Assembly (NCBI GenBank): GCA_028285035.1
Contig: JANQQF010000128.1
Span: 1 to 64,000, forward strand
Length of the DNA: 64,000 bases
Source of the DNA: Phycisphaerae bacterium
GTDB taxonomy: Bacteria > Chloroflexota > Anaerolineae > 4572-78 > J111
Reading direction: 5' to 3'
Each line of letters opens with the position of its first letter. Positions within the stretch are counted from its first letter, which is position 1. The notes under the pieces were generated by a model that worked only from the letters and a program-made list of their open reading frames with translations, was not told where the DNA came from and did no database searches. A program made the translations under genes and the position numbers. Of the stretch, positions 25,305-34,886 are shown piece after piece.

Positions 25305-26518
25305 CCAATCGACAAAATCGAATTCAATTTTTTGAAAAAAGCATCCGGGTTAATCTGAGCTATTGGTTAACCTGGCTAGATGAGGCCGAGCAAGCAGACA
25401 TTAGCATTTGGGACGATGAGCGGACCAATGTTATCAAAGCCATCTCATTTGGGTTGCAACTCGGGGCAATTTGCTGGCCTAAAACCTATCAACTCATTAC
25501 GGCCTATGCCTCCTATATGGAACGGCGGGGGTATTGGAATGTGTGGCAAGAGGTCTTGAGCAAAGCCTTGGTCGTGGCTGAGGCTGTGGAAGATATCCCC
25601 GGGACGATTAATTTGCTGATTATGTCTGCCCGGCTGATGTTTAATAAGGGTGATGAAAAGCAGGCCAAGAATTTCTATCGCCGCACCATTCGTTTGGCTC
25701 GGGTCCAAATGGATCATTACAGTGAAGCCCGGGCCTGCTCCAATTTGGGCTATTACTTTGGCGAAAAGGGGCTGTGGCAAAGGGCTGAAGTATTGTGTAA
25801 CCACGCCTTACAAATTTTTGAAACCCTCGAGAGTGATCACGGCCGGGCGCATACTGAAAATCATCTCGGTCTTATCTATTTTTGGCAAGGGCAACTTGAT
25901 ATTGCGGAAAGTTATCTGAGTCGGGCCTGTGCGATTTGGCAGGAGATGGCCGATGATTATGGTCTAATGCGGGGCTACATCAATCTAGGTACGCTCAAGA
26001 CAAATCGAGGATTTCCCGATGATGCCTTAAGTTATTATGCCCTAGCCCAAGAACAAGCGCAGACGATTGGGGCCCAGAGCAATTTCTACCTTATTGAGGC
26101 GAATAAAGCCTATGTTTACAATACCTTAAAGGATAATCCGGCTCAGGCTGAGATTTGCGCCAGAAATGCCAAAGTATATTTCAAAGCGCAAAATCAACCG
26201 ACCCAGTTATGTATTGCCTTGAATAATTTGGGGGGGGCCTGTGCCCGACAGGGAAAGTATAAAGAGGGGCACGCTTACTTAAAGACGGCTTTGGCGATTG
26301 CGCGTCATCAAAAAAATGCTCGTCGGGAAATGGAGATTTTATTGACCTTGGTGGAGTATAATTTGATCAAGAAAGAGCGAGACGGTGCGGTAAATCAAAT
26401 GAATGAGCTGGATCTAGTTTTTGAACGTCAGCCAAATCTGAAGCAATTTTATCAGTCACAGGTCAGGCTAAAAGAGTTTCAGCAGCGGCTCACCCGACTG
26501 ATAAAAGGAAGTGATTAG
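25286..26518 (+). CDS. TPR sensor partner of STAND ATPase
   Basis: This codes for 410 residues, starting inside the end of the ATPase gene (ATGGCAGTCGTC), so translation is probably coupled. TPR-like helical pairs run through the chain (YYFGEKGLWQRAEVLCNHAL, GLIYFWQGQLDIAESYLSRA, LGTLKTNRGFPDDALSYYAL, LNNLGGACARQGKYKEGHAY). No signal peptide or catalytic motif is present. Together with the ATPase gene it recreates a MalT-like or NB-ARC-TPR regulator split in two. The next feature downstream is a terminator and then a convergent small secreted peptide gene. Confidence 0.8.
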   Translation: MAVVSLTNRQNRIQFFEKSIRVNLSYWLTWLDEAEQADISIWDDERTNVIKAISFGLQLGAICWPKTYQLITAYASYMERRGYWNVWQEVLSKALVVAEAVEDIPGTINLLIMSARLMFNKGDEKQAKNFYRRTIRLARVQMDHYSEARACSNLGYYFGEKGLWQRAEVLCNHALQIFETLESDHGRAHTENHLGLIYFWQGQLDIAESYLSRACAIWQEMADDYGLMRGYINLGTLKTNRGFPDDALSYYALAQEQAQTIGAQSNFYLIEANKAYVYNTLKDNPAQAEICARNAKVYFKAQNQPTQLCIALNNLGGACARQGKYKEGHAYLKTALAIARHQKNARREMEILLTLVEYNLIKKERDGAVNQMNELDLVFERQPNLKQFYQSQVRLKEFQQRLTRLIKGSD

Positions 26519-26534
26519 GGAATTGATGAAAAAT

Positions 26535-26569
26535 AAAAAGGGCGAGAAGAATATCCCCTCGCCCTTTTT
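26535..26569. terminator. bidirectional hairpin terminator
   Basis: The stem AAAAAGGGCGAG / CTCGCCCTTTTT encloses an 11-base loop. A-tract and T-tract flank both sides, so it can end transcription of the TPR gene on the plus strand and of the small peptide gene on the minus strand. Confidence 0.85.
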
Positions 26570-26582
26570 ATCAAAACCTGTC

Positions 26583-26741
26583 TTAGCAACCACCACCAGA
26601 GCTACCCTGGCTATTACACGCGTGCGCTTGACCCATCAGGTTCAGCCCGAAAGCATCAGCCACAACACCTGTTCCACCAGTTAGTGCAACCAACAATGAG
26701 AGTGTAACAAAAACCTTAACAATATTCTTCTTTGACAACAT
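26583..26741 (-). CDS. small secreted Cys/Gly peptide precursor (52 aa)
   Basis: GGAGG sits five bases before ATG. The 52-residue product starts MLSKKNIVKVFVTLSLLVAL, a good export signal (KK, then hydrophobic core to residue 20). The rest, GVVADAFGLNLMGQAHA, ends in two AxA-type cleavage options (ADA and AHA), and the last 11 residues are CNSQGSSGGGC. Cleavage after AHA would leave an 11-residue peptide with a Cys at each end, able to close as a disulfide ring. The gene lies between two STAND/TPR pairs, convergent with the first. I do not recognise the family; a signal or toxin peptide is inferred. Confidence 0.7.
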   Translation of the reverse strand: MLSKKNIVKVFVTLSLLVALTGGTGVVADAFGLNLMGQAHACNSQGSSGGGC

Positions 26742-26777
26742 GATTTCCTCCTACGGAATGGTTAGGAGGCCATCAGA

Positions 26778-26981
26778 TTAGGAAATCCTAGGTGGTAGAG
26801 AGTTTTGTTCTGTTGCAGAACGGCTTTTTCTGCCACCCACTTGCAAGTTATCCGTGGCCCAATGGTTGATTTGGGCTCGAGCTAGAAACTGACCATAGGA
26901 TACGACAACTTCGCTTCGCATATTCGTACCAGCCAACGCAATACTTCGTGAAACCAACAAAAATATCCGTAGGATAAACAT
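26778..26981 (-). CDS. possible small ORF upstream of the secreted peptide
   Basis: An open frame of 67 codons (MFILRIFLLVSRSIALAG at the start) ends 36 bases before the ATG of the secreted peptide gene. The N-terminus is hydrophobic and could be an export signal. Against it, the upstream sequence has only a G-run and no normal ribosome-binding site, and the C-terminal half is low in typical protein pattern. It may be leader transcript sequence instead. Confidence 0.25.
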   Translation of the reverse strand: MFILRIFLLVSRSIALAGTNMRSEVVVSYGQFLARAQINHWATDNLQVGGRKSRSATEQNSLPPRIS

Positions 26982-27015
26982 TTCAATAGCCCCCGCGATC
27001 CGCCAAAGGGGAAAG

Positions 27016-27075
27016 GTTTCTATGAAAACCTTTGGGGGCCAATATCATCTGGTTCCTATGCTCTGCGTAGGAACC
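27016..27075. repeat. paired intergenic hairpins (TCTGCG-loop family)
   Basis: Two hairpins stand side by side before the second STAND gene. One is AAAGGTTT / AAACCTTT. The other, 27051-27075, has stem GGTTCCTA / TAGGAACC and loop TGCTCTGCG. The same loop with a compensated stem occurs near 41808, so this is a dispersed structured element. No T-run follows, so it is not a standard terminator. Confidence 0.65.
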
Positions 27076-27160
27076 CAGGGGAGTTTTTTATTTGGCGTCT
27101 AAGTATATTGAGTATTTCAAATAAAGTAGTTTTATGTAATTGATTATTTCGGGAGTGATT

Positions 27161-28675
27161 GTGCAAAAACAGCAGAAAGAGCAGATTGTCACGTTAATCA
27201 GTGATTGGCGTGATCGATCTAACCTAAGCATCAAGCAGATTGTGGCTCGGATACAGGCCGAGGGCTGCGATATCAATCGGGCTAAATTTGAAAATCGCTT
27301 TATTCGGTATGACCAAACCCCGGCCATTGCCCCGGAGCTAACACTGGCCGTGATTGCCGCCTTTACCAAAGGCCTAACCCGCCACGAGCGCTGCACCGCC
27401 GCCGAGGCAATTGATTTGGCCAAGTTGACCCACCTGCCCATTGATCGCTTTGCTGAAATCAACCACTACTTTCCCAACGAGGAATTTCAACAGGCCTTCA
27501 GCCGGTATGTTCAAATAGGAACCCCTGCGCCAATCGGGGCACCTGCTCCAGCCAATATTACCGCCAATGGTAATGGTGCGATTGTCACCGCAGTCTCATC
27601 ACCCAACGGAACAACCCCACCCACCCTGTCCCCCCCACCCCCCATCCCACTGCATTTTCCGGGCAAGACTCACCAACGTTTGATTGGGCGGTCGACGGAA
27701 TTAGACCAGCTGTTAGAGTCGTTGCGCGAGCCTGACCGCAAGCCATTGATTGCGGTGATTGGTTTGGGCGGAATGGGTAAGACGACTTTGGTACAAGAGG
27801 CGATGGATATCTGCTGGCAAGAGCGGCTCTTTGAGCATATCGTCTGGACCAGCGCCAAGACCGAGCGCTTTGTCGGCGAGGGTGTCTACAAAACCGAGGT
27901 GTCCGATGTCACCTTTGAGCAACTGCTCGACGAAATCGGCCGACAATGTGATCGGCGTGACATCCCCAAGCTGCCCTTTGAGCAGAAAAAGCCTGCCGTC
28001 AAACATCTGCTGATGACCCAGCGAGTGTTGGTGGTGTTGGATAATCTGGAAACCGTGGCCGAGAGCGAGGCTGTGGTGGATGAGTTGTTCCAACTGCTGG
28101 GGCAGAGCAAGCTGCTGATCACTAGCCGTCATCAACTCCGCCACGAACGGACCTTCACCCTCGATCTAGGCGGTCTCTTTGAGGCCGAGGGCCTGACCTT
28201 TCTCCGTGAGGATAGCGAGGAGCGGGGCATTGATTTGGTCACTGAGGCCAGCCAGGAGGCCTTGCTGGAGATGTACAACGTGACCGGTGGTGCACCGCTG
28301 GCGATGAAGTTGGTCATCGGGCAGGTCAGCCGCTGGCCCTTGGAGCGGGTGCTCAGCAATCTTCGCGCCGCCAAATTTGCCGGTCCCAACTACGACTTTT
28401 ACCGCTTCATCTTTAAACATTCCTGGGATATGCTCTCCATCGAAGCCAAACAAACCCTGGTCTCGATGGCCGTCTTCGACCTGGCCAACGGCTGCACCGA
28501 AACCTCCCTCGGTCCCGTCTGCAACCTCCCGCCCGATATCCTGCAACTCGCCCTCGACCACCTGATCCTACTCTCTCTCGTCGACACCTTCGGCGATCTC
28601 ACCGCCCGCCGCTACACCCTCCACTCCCTCACCCACTACTTCATCCTGTCCGATATTGTAAAGAAATGGAGCTAA
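27161..28675 (+). CDS. STAND ATPase (NB-ARC-like), second copy
   Basis: This codes for about 504 residues. GTG was chosen because GGGAG is five bases upstream; the frame is also open seven codons earlier from TTG. The N-terminal ~100 residues are a helical, HTH-like domain (LSIKQIVARIQAEGCDINRA, AELTLAV-like helices). A Pro/Ala/Asn-rich linker follows, then Walker A GLGGMGKTT (about 200), Walker B VLVVLDNLE, LLITSR and GGAPLAMKL. It ends in a winged-helix-like segment (RRYTLHSLTHYFIL). The GC-rich linker and 3' end differ from the AT-rich downstream TPR gene. Only four bases separate it from that gene, so the pair is one operon. Confidence 0.85.
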   Translation: MQKQQKEQIVTLISDWRDRSNLSIKQIVARIQAEGCDINRAKFENRFIRYDQTPAIAPELTLAVIAAFTKGLTRHERCTAAEAIDLAKLTHLPIDRFAEINHYFPNEEFQQAFSRYVQIGTPAPIGAPAPANITANGNGAIVTAVSSPNGTTPPTLSPPPPIPLHFPGKTHQRLIGRSTELDQLLESLREPDRKPLIAVIGLGGMGKTTLVQEAMDICWQERLFEHIVWTSAKTERFVGEGVYKTEVSDVTFEQLLDEIGRQCDRRDIPKLPFEQKKPAVKHLLMTQRVLVVLDNLETVAESEAVVDELFQLLGQSKLLITSRHQLRHERTFTLDLGGLFEAEGLTFLREDSEERGIDLVTEASQEALLEMYNVTGGAPLAMKLVIGQVSRWPLERVLSNLRAAKFAGPNYDFYRFIFKHSWDMLSIEAKQTLVSMAVFDLANGCTETSLGPVCNLPPDILQLALDHLILLSLVDTFGDLTARRYTLHSLTHYFILSDIVKKWS

Positions 28676-28679
28676 CTCA

Positions 28680-29897
28680 ATGACAAACGAACCCAATTGG
28701 CTTGAATTTTTCGAAGATCGCGAGCGCTTGTACGCTGATTACTATCTAACCTTCGCCGAGCAGAATGCCCGACGAGATGCTGAGGCGTATGAGCGACTAG
28801 AAATTGAGAGCGGTAATTTGCTTCGTGTAGGGAATTGGTTGGGAGAGTATGATGATGAGGGGATTTTGAAATTAGCCAGTGCGTTGTGGGAGAAGAGCGA
28901 TTTTATTCGAACACGAGGCTATTTGCAGCGAAGTTTTTCTCTATTAGAGAAAGCTTATCAGGCTGCGCAACAGATTGATGACACACAGGCTGAATTTATT
29001 TGGTTAGAGGCTTTGGCCGAAATCCAGCTTAATACTGGACGCCCTTCTGCTGCCCAACCATTATTTGAGCAGGCGATGACTTTGGCCGACAAAAGTAAAA
29101 ATCGGACTTTACAGGCTCGTTCTCAACTCGATATGGGACGTTTTTTAATGGAAATGAGCAAATTAGAAGATGCTATAACTTGGTTAGAGCAAGCATTACA
29201 AAATTACCGCCTAGTTCAAAATTATGAAGGACAAATCGAAGCTGTAGTTGCGTTGGGAAACCTACTAAGTCTACAGGGGGATGCTGAAGGAGCGATAGCT
29301 TGTATAGAACAAGGACTGCCTTTAGTACAAGCGCGAAAAGATCAACAGGGTGAGGCCAATTTGCGATTTGCCTTGGGTTATGTAGGGACAGCGATTAAAG
29401 ATTGGGAATTTGCTGTCATACATTATGAACCTGTTATCAATTTAGCCCAGTTTGTCGGGAATCGTTTTCTTGAGATTAGAAGTCTAACAAATCTGGGGGA
29501 GGCGTGGTTGGAATTAGGCGATGTTGAACAAGCAATGTCTCTTTTAGAAAAGGCACTAGCGCTTCAAGAAATTAATGATGATATTTTATCCAAGGCGTTT
29601 ACTCATCTTTATTTAGCTAGGGGATGTAATCTTCTTGGACTTTATGATGAGTCACTTTTGCATCTAGAACATACTCATCCGTTAGACCATGTACCAGTAT
29701 TATCTCATGAGGCAGCGATGGGTGCTTGGGTTAAGGCCGATAATTATTTAAAAAAAGGTAACCCTAAATTGGCCCTATTTGCTTTACGAGAGGTTTTAGA
29801 TTTGGCTCCCAGTCAAATGTTTGATCTTCGCCAATCCGCTGAAATATTAATTCAGACTTTAGAAAAGGGTGACCCGGATCAATTAGTAGATGTATGA
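28680..29897 (+). CDS. TPR sensor partner of second STAND ATPase
   Basis: This codes for 405 residues starting MTNEPNWLEFFEDRERLYAD. TPR-like units follow (QARSQLDMGRFLMEMSKLED, LGNLLSLQGDAEGAIACIEQ, LTNLGEAWLELGDVEQAMSL, LARGCNLLGLYDESLLHLEH). The first 60 residues (YADYYLTFAEQNARRDAEAY) match the start of TPR parts in fused NB-ARC-TPR proteins. It resembles the first pair in size and arrangement but is clearly diverged. Its AT-rich codon use contrasts with the ATPase gene, suggesting sensor swapping. Confidence 0.8.
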   Translation: MTNEPNWLEFFEDRERLYADYYLTFAEQNARRDAEAYERLEIESGNLLRVGNWLGEYDDEGILKLASALWEKSDFIRTRGYLQRSFSLLEKAYQAAQQIDDTQAEFIWLEALAEIQLNTGRPSAAQPLFEQAMTLADKSKNRTLQARSQLDMGRFLMEMSKLEDAITWLEQALQNYRLVQNYEGQIEAVVALGNLLSLQGDAEGAIACIEQGLPLVQARKDQQGEANLRFALGYVGTAIKDWEFAVIHYEPVINLAQFVGNRFLEIRSLTNLGEAWLELGDVEQAMSLLEKALALQEINDDILSKAFTHLYLARGCNLLGLYDESLLHLEHTHPLDHVPVLSHEAAMGAWVKADNYLKKGNPKLALFALREVLDLAPSQMFDLRQSAEILIQTLEKGDPDQLVDV

Positions 29898-30006
29898 GAT
29901 ATATTGATAGCCAATAGGTAACTTTAGAGAGTCTTTTTTTTCTATACTGTGTTAGTTGTTAATTTTTGTCTTTAAATCTTCATAATACTTTACAGGAGGC
30001 GTAACA

Positions 30007-31389
30007 ATGGGAGGTAAAAATTCGGCGGGAGGTCCAATGTGGGTTGTGAAGCAAGAAGATTTGCTTAAAGCATTGAAGCAAGAACAGCAACATCTGAATG
30101 ATTTGCTTGCTGGACTTGCAGGTAAAATATCAGATCAGGCTATACGAGGACTTGTGCAGGAACAGATACAAGAGGTTGTTAAGGTAGCTAGACTATGGAT
30201 GAAATTCTATCATAGTATAGTTTTATTAAATGCTGCTTTAGTCCCATTAGCCGAAAATGCAATTTGGCGGTACCCATCTGAGAATGAGGATGATGTAGTA
30301 CGTAGGGAAATTCAAATTGTGGACGAGAACGGCGTGAACCGTACGGTAATTCAATGCTTTTTACCTGAATCCCATATGACTGCTGCTTGGACTGATGAAA
30401 ATAATTCAGAAGAAAATTGGTTAGAGTATGATATACCTAATTATAAGACCTGTAGTGAAGCTAGAGACGCAAGTATGACGTCAGAAAATGTTGTTATTGA
30501 TAGTTTGAGCGGTATCTTTGAGCAGGAATTCAATAGGTCTTTTATTCTAACAGAAAATTTTCTTACGATAAGAATGGCTCAATCTAGATATCGTACACCT
30601 ATTTTATTTCGTTTTCTGAAAAGTTTTAATGAAATATTTTCAGATTTTAGAGAAGTTGATATGAAAAGTTGCCTCGTGGATTGTCTCGCCTCTGCGGAAT
30701 TTCTAACTTCCAGTCAATTGATTCAATTTACAAACCCCTCCCCCAATGCCAACAAAAAAATATATATTGAAAAGGCGCTATATTTAATTGCGGAGATATG
30801 GGCTGGAGAAGTTTCTGACAAACTTCCTGATGGTTTTTGGGGGGAAGATTCCCCTGATCTGATAATGGCTTTACAAGGAGAAACTGCGGGTGAGTTTGAG
30901 GCGTGGTTTGAGAAAGCGAAGAGCCGCTTGACAAAAATAAAAGCGATTAATTGGCCACAGAATATCAATGCAAATCAATTTCGTAATTGGTTAAGGGCTT
31001 ATCATTGGCCCCAATCTTCCATGGAGTCATCTGAAGATTTGCTAACTAAAGCCCTAGCGTTTAATGATGACGAGGTAAGTAAATTAATCCGCGGAATGGT
31101 GGCTATGCTTGAAGTCAATGAAAAACAATTGATGTTTATCTATCCACGTTGTTTTGATGGATCAAGCACTATTCCTCATCCTGGTCTTGAAGGATTAATC
31201 GAAAAACTTGACTTTAAATTTTCACCTGCAACTTCAGAAGAGAATGCTAGGCAGCAATATGAGCAATACCTAACAGCCTGGACTAACCTACAGTTTGCAA
31301 CATATGGCATTCTTGTTTGGCATATGTTACACCAAATTACACCAACTGTTGAACAGGTACGTACAAGGATTGTAGGGGTGTCGCCATGA
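30007..31389 (+). CDS. unknown protein coupled to CHAT protease-NTPase
   Basis: This codes for 460 residues starting MGGKNSAGGPMWVV, with AGGAGG seven bases upstream. It has a helical, Gln/Glu-rich N-terminal segment (about 15-65), then a mixed alpha/beta body with no motif I can name (VIQCFLPESHMTAAW, LLFRFLKSFNEIFSDF-like helices, WPQNINANQFRNWLRAYHWP). There is no signal peptide or clear membrane span. Its stop overlaps the CHAT gene start as ATGA, so both proteins are probably made in fixed ratio. It could be the substrate, regulator or effector of the CHAT enzyme. The function is unknown. Confidence 0.6.
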   Translation: MGGKNSAGGPMWVVKQEDLLKALKQEQQHLNDLLAGLAGKISDQAIRGLVQEQIQEVVKVARLWMKFYHSIVLLNAALVPLAENAIWRYPSENEDDVVRREIQIVDENGVNRTVIQCFLPESHMTAAWTDENNSEENWLEYDIPNYKTCSEARDASMTSENVVIDSLSGIFEQEFNRSFILTENFLTIRMAQSRYRTPILFRFLKSFNEIFSDFREVDMKSCLVDCLASAEFLTSSQLIQFTNPSPNANKKIYIEKALYLIAEIWAGEVSDKLPDGFWGEDSPDLIMALQGETAGEFEAWFEKAKSRLTKIKAINWPQNINANQFRNWLRAYHWPQSSMESSEDLLTKALAFNDDEVSKLIRGMVAMLEVNEKQLMFIYPRCFDGSSTIPHPGLEGLIEKLDFKFSPATSEENARQQYEQYLTAWTNLQFATYGILVWHMLHQITPTVEQVRTRIVGVSP

Positions 31390-34300
31390 GTCAATTTGAT
31401 CAATCTTATAAGACTTTTGTTCTTCAATTGACTTGGAAAGATAGAGATGGTGTTGGAGATACAGATAAATTAGGGGTACGACAGCTACCCTTTGATGAAG
31501 AAAAAGGAGAAATTATATTTGACGAGGAAATAATACCAGATCCAGAGCCAATCTATACAAAAGTGACAGATTATATTTTTGAAATTGGAGCTTGGGATAG
31601 GTTTGAAATTCTCCAATCCATTGGGCAAGATATAGCGGATATGGTATTGCCAGATAAAGGCCCTGAACCAACTATTCGTTCTCGATTTATAGATTTTTGG
31701 TGGCCAGATAAGAATCCTCAATCTATCAAATCTCAAAATGTGCGTTTACGTCTTTTGTATCCAGATGATGGTGATCAAGCAAAATTATTAAATCTTTTAT
31801 TTGAATACATGTACCTAGAACCGCCTCACATTGAATTCTCACCGGCTAACTTTTTTTTGGGGCTTAGAGATGATATTTCAATTGTTCATTCCTTGCCGCC
31901 TCTATCCCCTTCTGATCTTACGACGGCCTCCATCAATGACTTCAAAGTTAATATGGAGTATTTGTCTTATTTAGGCAGTGAACAAACAGAAGGAAAAAAT
32001 ATATTTAATCGTTTTACTGAAGCGTTGCTTGAGTTGAAACTAGTAATGGATGTTAAGAATCTTGGAGATGGTATTGAGGAACCGATTGCTGAATCAGATA
32101 ATGTAAAGCGTGCTCTGGAAACCCAGCCTTTTGTTCATCTTACTGCCCATGGCGGCCCAGTAGGCCAATTGATTTTGAAGGGAGAGGGCGGGGAATTAAC
32201 CCCAATGATGTTAAACGATTTAGATCTATCTCGTTTGAAAACGGTCGTGCTTTTAAACTGTTCCTCTGGCGGCGCAGGAGATACGAATAACGAGAGTGTA
32301 GGTCTTAATCTCCATAAGGTTAAAGGCATTCCAGTTGTGATAGGAATGTCTAGGTCGATAGATTTTCCTGCAGCTCAACGATTTGTAGAAGGTTTTTACA
32401 AAGCCCTTGCTCGTTGGCCACTTCAAGGGCTTGAGCGATCTATTGTCGAAGCTAGAAATAATATTTTTTCTGATCGAAGAGGAATACATAGTGTTGAATT
32501 TGGTTATCCAAGACTTTTTTTGAGGGGATTAGATAGTATACTGATCCCAGAAAAGTTGTTGTGGCATTCCGATGAATTAATAAAAAAATTTGATAAGGCA
32601 ATAGACAAGGTTAATAACGATCCCCCTGATGTACATCTGGTAGATCGTAACGTTCTAATAGCTTGGATTAAACAGGGGGGACGTAAGGTTCATAGCCGAT
32701 GGTATTTAGTAGAAGGGCAGTTGGGGATAGGAAAAACGGCACAAATTCAAATCTTATTGAAGGAGCTTAAAAACTCTGAGATTTTCCCTAAAATCTTATA
32801 TCATTTTTGTCAGAATGAGCAGCTAGCAACACTTGACGAGAAACTAACACCTCTTGATCCAGACGATCCGTTAACCTTTGTTCGTGCTTCACTTATTCCT
32901 CAATTAGAACAATATTTTGATTGGTATAAAGCACAACTTTTGATTAAAGAAATTCCGTTTGAAAAAAATTATAGAGAATTGTGTCATCCGGAAAAATACC
33001 CACTACTTGTAAGTAACGCTGAGGATGCGCTACGTTATTTTGTTCTTGAACCCCTACATAAGTTAAGGGCATTTCTTAAAAAATTAAATTTAGAATACAT
33101 TGCACCTGTGGTTATCATTGATGGCATCAATCAAGTTCCCCAAGGCCAAAGCCGAAACAATAGTATCTTAAACTTACTATTTCGTTTTCGGGATGAACTC
33201 GATAATTTAGCTCGATTTGTTTTGACTACAGAAACCCCCGGAGACTTAGATGATGAAAGTCAACAGATTAATGAAACTATTCGTCATTTAACCCATCATC
33301 AATATACTGGACCAGATTGGCTAATTAAAACGGAAATCGATCTGAGGGATGCAAATACTCCTTTATTTGGACGCATGCTAAAACGAACCTTTGAGAGTCT
33401 TTTAGAGGAGGCTCAACACAGACAAACTTCTGTGAGTGTAGCGAGTAGAGACCCGGAAGATCCATATACGGCTGCACTTACTCTCGTTGATGAACTAAGT
33501 AAACTATCTCAAAATGAGGAAGAATCATATAAAGGTATAAAAGAAAATATTCAAGTTATTAATCCACCACTCCAAGTGCAGACAGAATTTTTAGAGCAAC
33601 TACTGGATTCATCCAAAAGTTTTATGAGAGAGTTTAATCAGCTATCTCTTACAGAAATGATGCCGGATATAGTGGACAATGAGTTATCCCGAGATTTAAA
33701 GGAAAGAGCCACAAGATTTACAGAGTATAAAAATGATAGAGAAAAATTGTTAAACGAATTGGAATCTGAACTCCTAAAAATTCTAATTAGGATAAATAGC
33801 TCAAGAAGCATCGAACCCGATCCAAGTATCTTAAGTATGCCAAATACATTAATTAAGGGAGGGCTTGAAATTGTCGAAGCATTACGAAATCCTGAATTAG
33901 AATTCGAGTCTCTTTTAGAAAAGTTTATTTCGATCATTCAAGAAAGGGATAGAGTTGAGAGGCGGTTGAACACCCAACATTTCTTTACTATCATTGCTTC
34001 AACCTATGACCCTATTAGTATTTGTGATATAGCTGCCATTATGAATGTGCCCGTTAGTCAAATATTCGAATTGTATAAATGGTCTAAACGATTATTTAGC
34101 GATTTTTTCGAAGAAAATGAAGCCGATGAAATCACTCCTGACAAGAAATTGGCCTTCTTTCATTCAAAAATCAAGAAATACTTTATTAATAGATTACCTA
34201 ATAACAGTACAGATATAAATCCTCATGATTTGCTCTTTAAAGCCTGTCAAAATGCAACTGGCGAGGATAAGATTGATTGGAATAATCTTCGAGGAACAAA

Positions 34301-34826
34301 TTGGGTTGCTCGGTTGGCAAAGACTGAGGAAGAAAATACCTGTTTACAATTATCTTCAGAAGATAATCAGGTTAAATTACTGCCACCTTCTACCGTTCAA
34401 TATGTTCGGCGTTATTTAGCACGTCATGCTTATGAACGTTATGACCAAGCCATTGGTCAAGATCGAGAAACCTATGCGAATGATTTTCTGAAGTTGATCT
34501 GCGACCCTGCCTTTCGACTAATTCGATTTGTCAAGATGGGGCGAGAGGCAAGTTTGGAAGATGTATGGGATGCTCTGCGGATAGTTTATACTCAATACGG
34601 GTTACTGTCAGGTAATTATGATGATTATACTACAGTCCATTCACTCAATCGATTAATTGCTGCTAATACTCCTGATAGTTTAATTCGGGATGATTTAATT
34701 CAACTAGAGGAAAATATTAGACAGAATGATCTAGGTGTGAGGGCACTGTTTGAGGCATTAAGGTTAAGTTGGAGTGCTGATTTGCAACAACAGTTCGGAT
34801 CGAGGGTATTTGAATATCCTGTTTAA
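31386..34826 (+). CDS. CHAT caspase-like protease fused to STAND NTPase
   Basis: This codes for 1146 residues. A CHAT domain occupies about residues 150-400, with the catalytic histidine in VHLTAHGGP (His255) and the cysteine in VVLLNCSSGG (Cys292). Both are the expected caspase-like dyad, and VVIGMSRSI and FVEGFYKALA complete the fold. A P-loop NTPase follows with Walker A GQLGIGKTA (about 443-451) and Walker B PVVIIDGINQVP. A long helical C-terminal region lies beyond, with no recognised repeats. CHAT proteases act in bacterial conflict systems, including the Cas7-11/Csx29 Craspase. Here the NTPase would gate the protease. The gene is AT-rich, unlike the flanking catabolic genes, and ends at a hairpin terminator. 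Confidence 0.85.
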   Translation: MSQFDQSYKTFVLQLTWKDRDGVGDTDKLGVRQLPFDEEKGEIIFDEEIIPDPEPIYTKVTDYIFEIGAWDRFEILQSIGQDIADMVLPDKGPEPTIRSRFIDFWWPDKNPQSIKSQNVRLRLLYPDDGDQAKLLNLLFEYMYLEPPHIEFSPANFFLGLRDDISIVHSLPPLSPSDLTTASINDFKVNMEYLSYLGSEQTEGKNIFNRFTEALLELKLVMDVKNLGDGIEEPIAESDNVKRALETQPFVHLTAHGGPVGQLILKGEGGELTPMMLNDLDLSRLKTVVLLNCSSGGAGDTNNESVGLNLHKVKGIPVVIGMSRSIDFPAAQRFVEGFYKALARWPLQGLERSIVEARNNIFSDRRGIHSVEFGYPRLFLRGLDSILIPEKLLWHSDELIKKFDKAIDKVNNDPPDVHLVDRNVLIAWIKQGGRKVHSRWYLVEGQLGIGKTAQIQILLKELKNSEIFPKILYHFCQNEQLATLDEKLTPLDPDDPLTFVRASLIPQLEQYFDWYKAQLLIKEIPFEKNYRELCHPEKYPLLVSNAEDALRYFVLEPLHKLRAFLKKLNLEYIAPVVIIDGINQVPQGQSRNNSILNLLFRFRDELDNLARFVLTTETPGDLDDESQQINETIRHLTHHQYTGPDWLIKTEIDLRDANTPLFGRMLKRTFESLLEEAQHRQTSVSVASRDPEDPYTAALTLVDELSKLSQNEEESYKGIKENIQVINPPLQVQTEFLEQLLDSSKSFMREFNQLSLTEMMPDIVDNELSRDLKERATRFTEYKNDREKLLNELESELLKILIRINSSRSIEPDPSILSMPNTLIKGGLEIVEALRNPELEFESLLEKFISIIQERDRVERRLNTQHFFTIIASTYDPISICDIAAIMNVPVSQIFELYKWSKRLFSDFFEENEADEITPDKKLAFFHSKIKKYFINRLPNNSTDINPHDLLFKACQNATGEDKIDWNNLRGTNWVARLAKTEEENTCLQLSSEDNQVKLLPPSTVQYVRRYLARHAYERYDQAIGQDRETYANDFLKLICDPAFRLIRFVKMGREASLEDVWDALRIVYTQYGLLSGNYDDYTTVHSLNRLIAANTPDSLIRDDLIQLEENIRQNDLGVRALFEALRLSWSADLQQQFGSRVFEYPV

Positions 34827-34858
34827 AGTAAATTTTGATATTTGAAAATAGTTAATTC

Positions 34859-34886
34859 AAAGGACAGCCCCGGTTGTCCTTTTTCT
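34859..34886 (+). terminator. rho-independent terminator after CHAT gene
   Basis: The stem AAAGGACA / TGTCCTTT (G-T closing near the loop) is followed by a T-run, 30 bases after the CHAT stop. It separates the CHAT operon from the next plus-strand gene. Confidence 0.8.

Noticed and set aside
27016..27075. Hairpins before the second STAND gene as a rho-independent terminator
   Set aside because: No T-run directly after the stems, and the same loop recurs at other intergenic sites.
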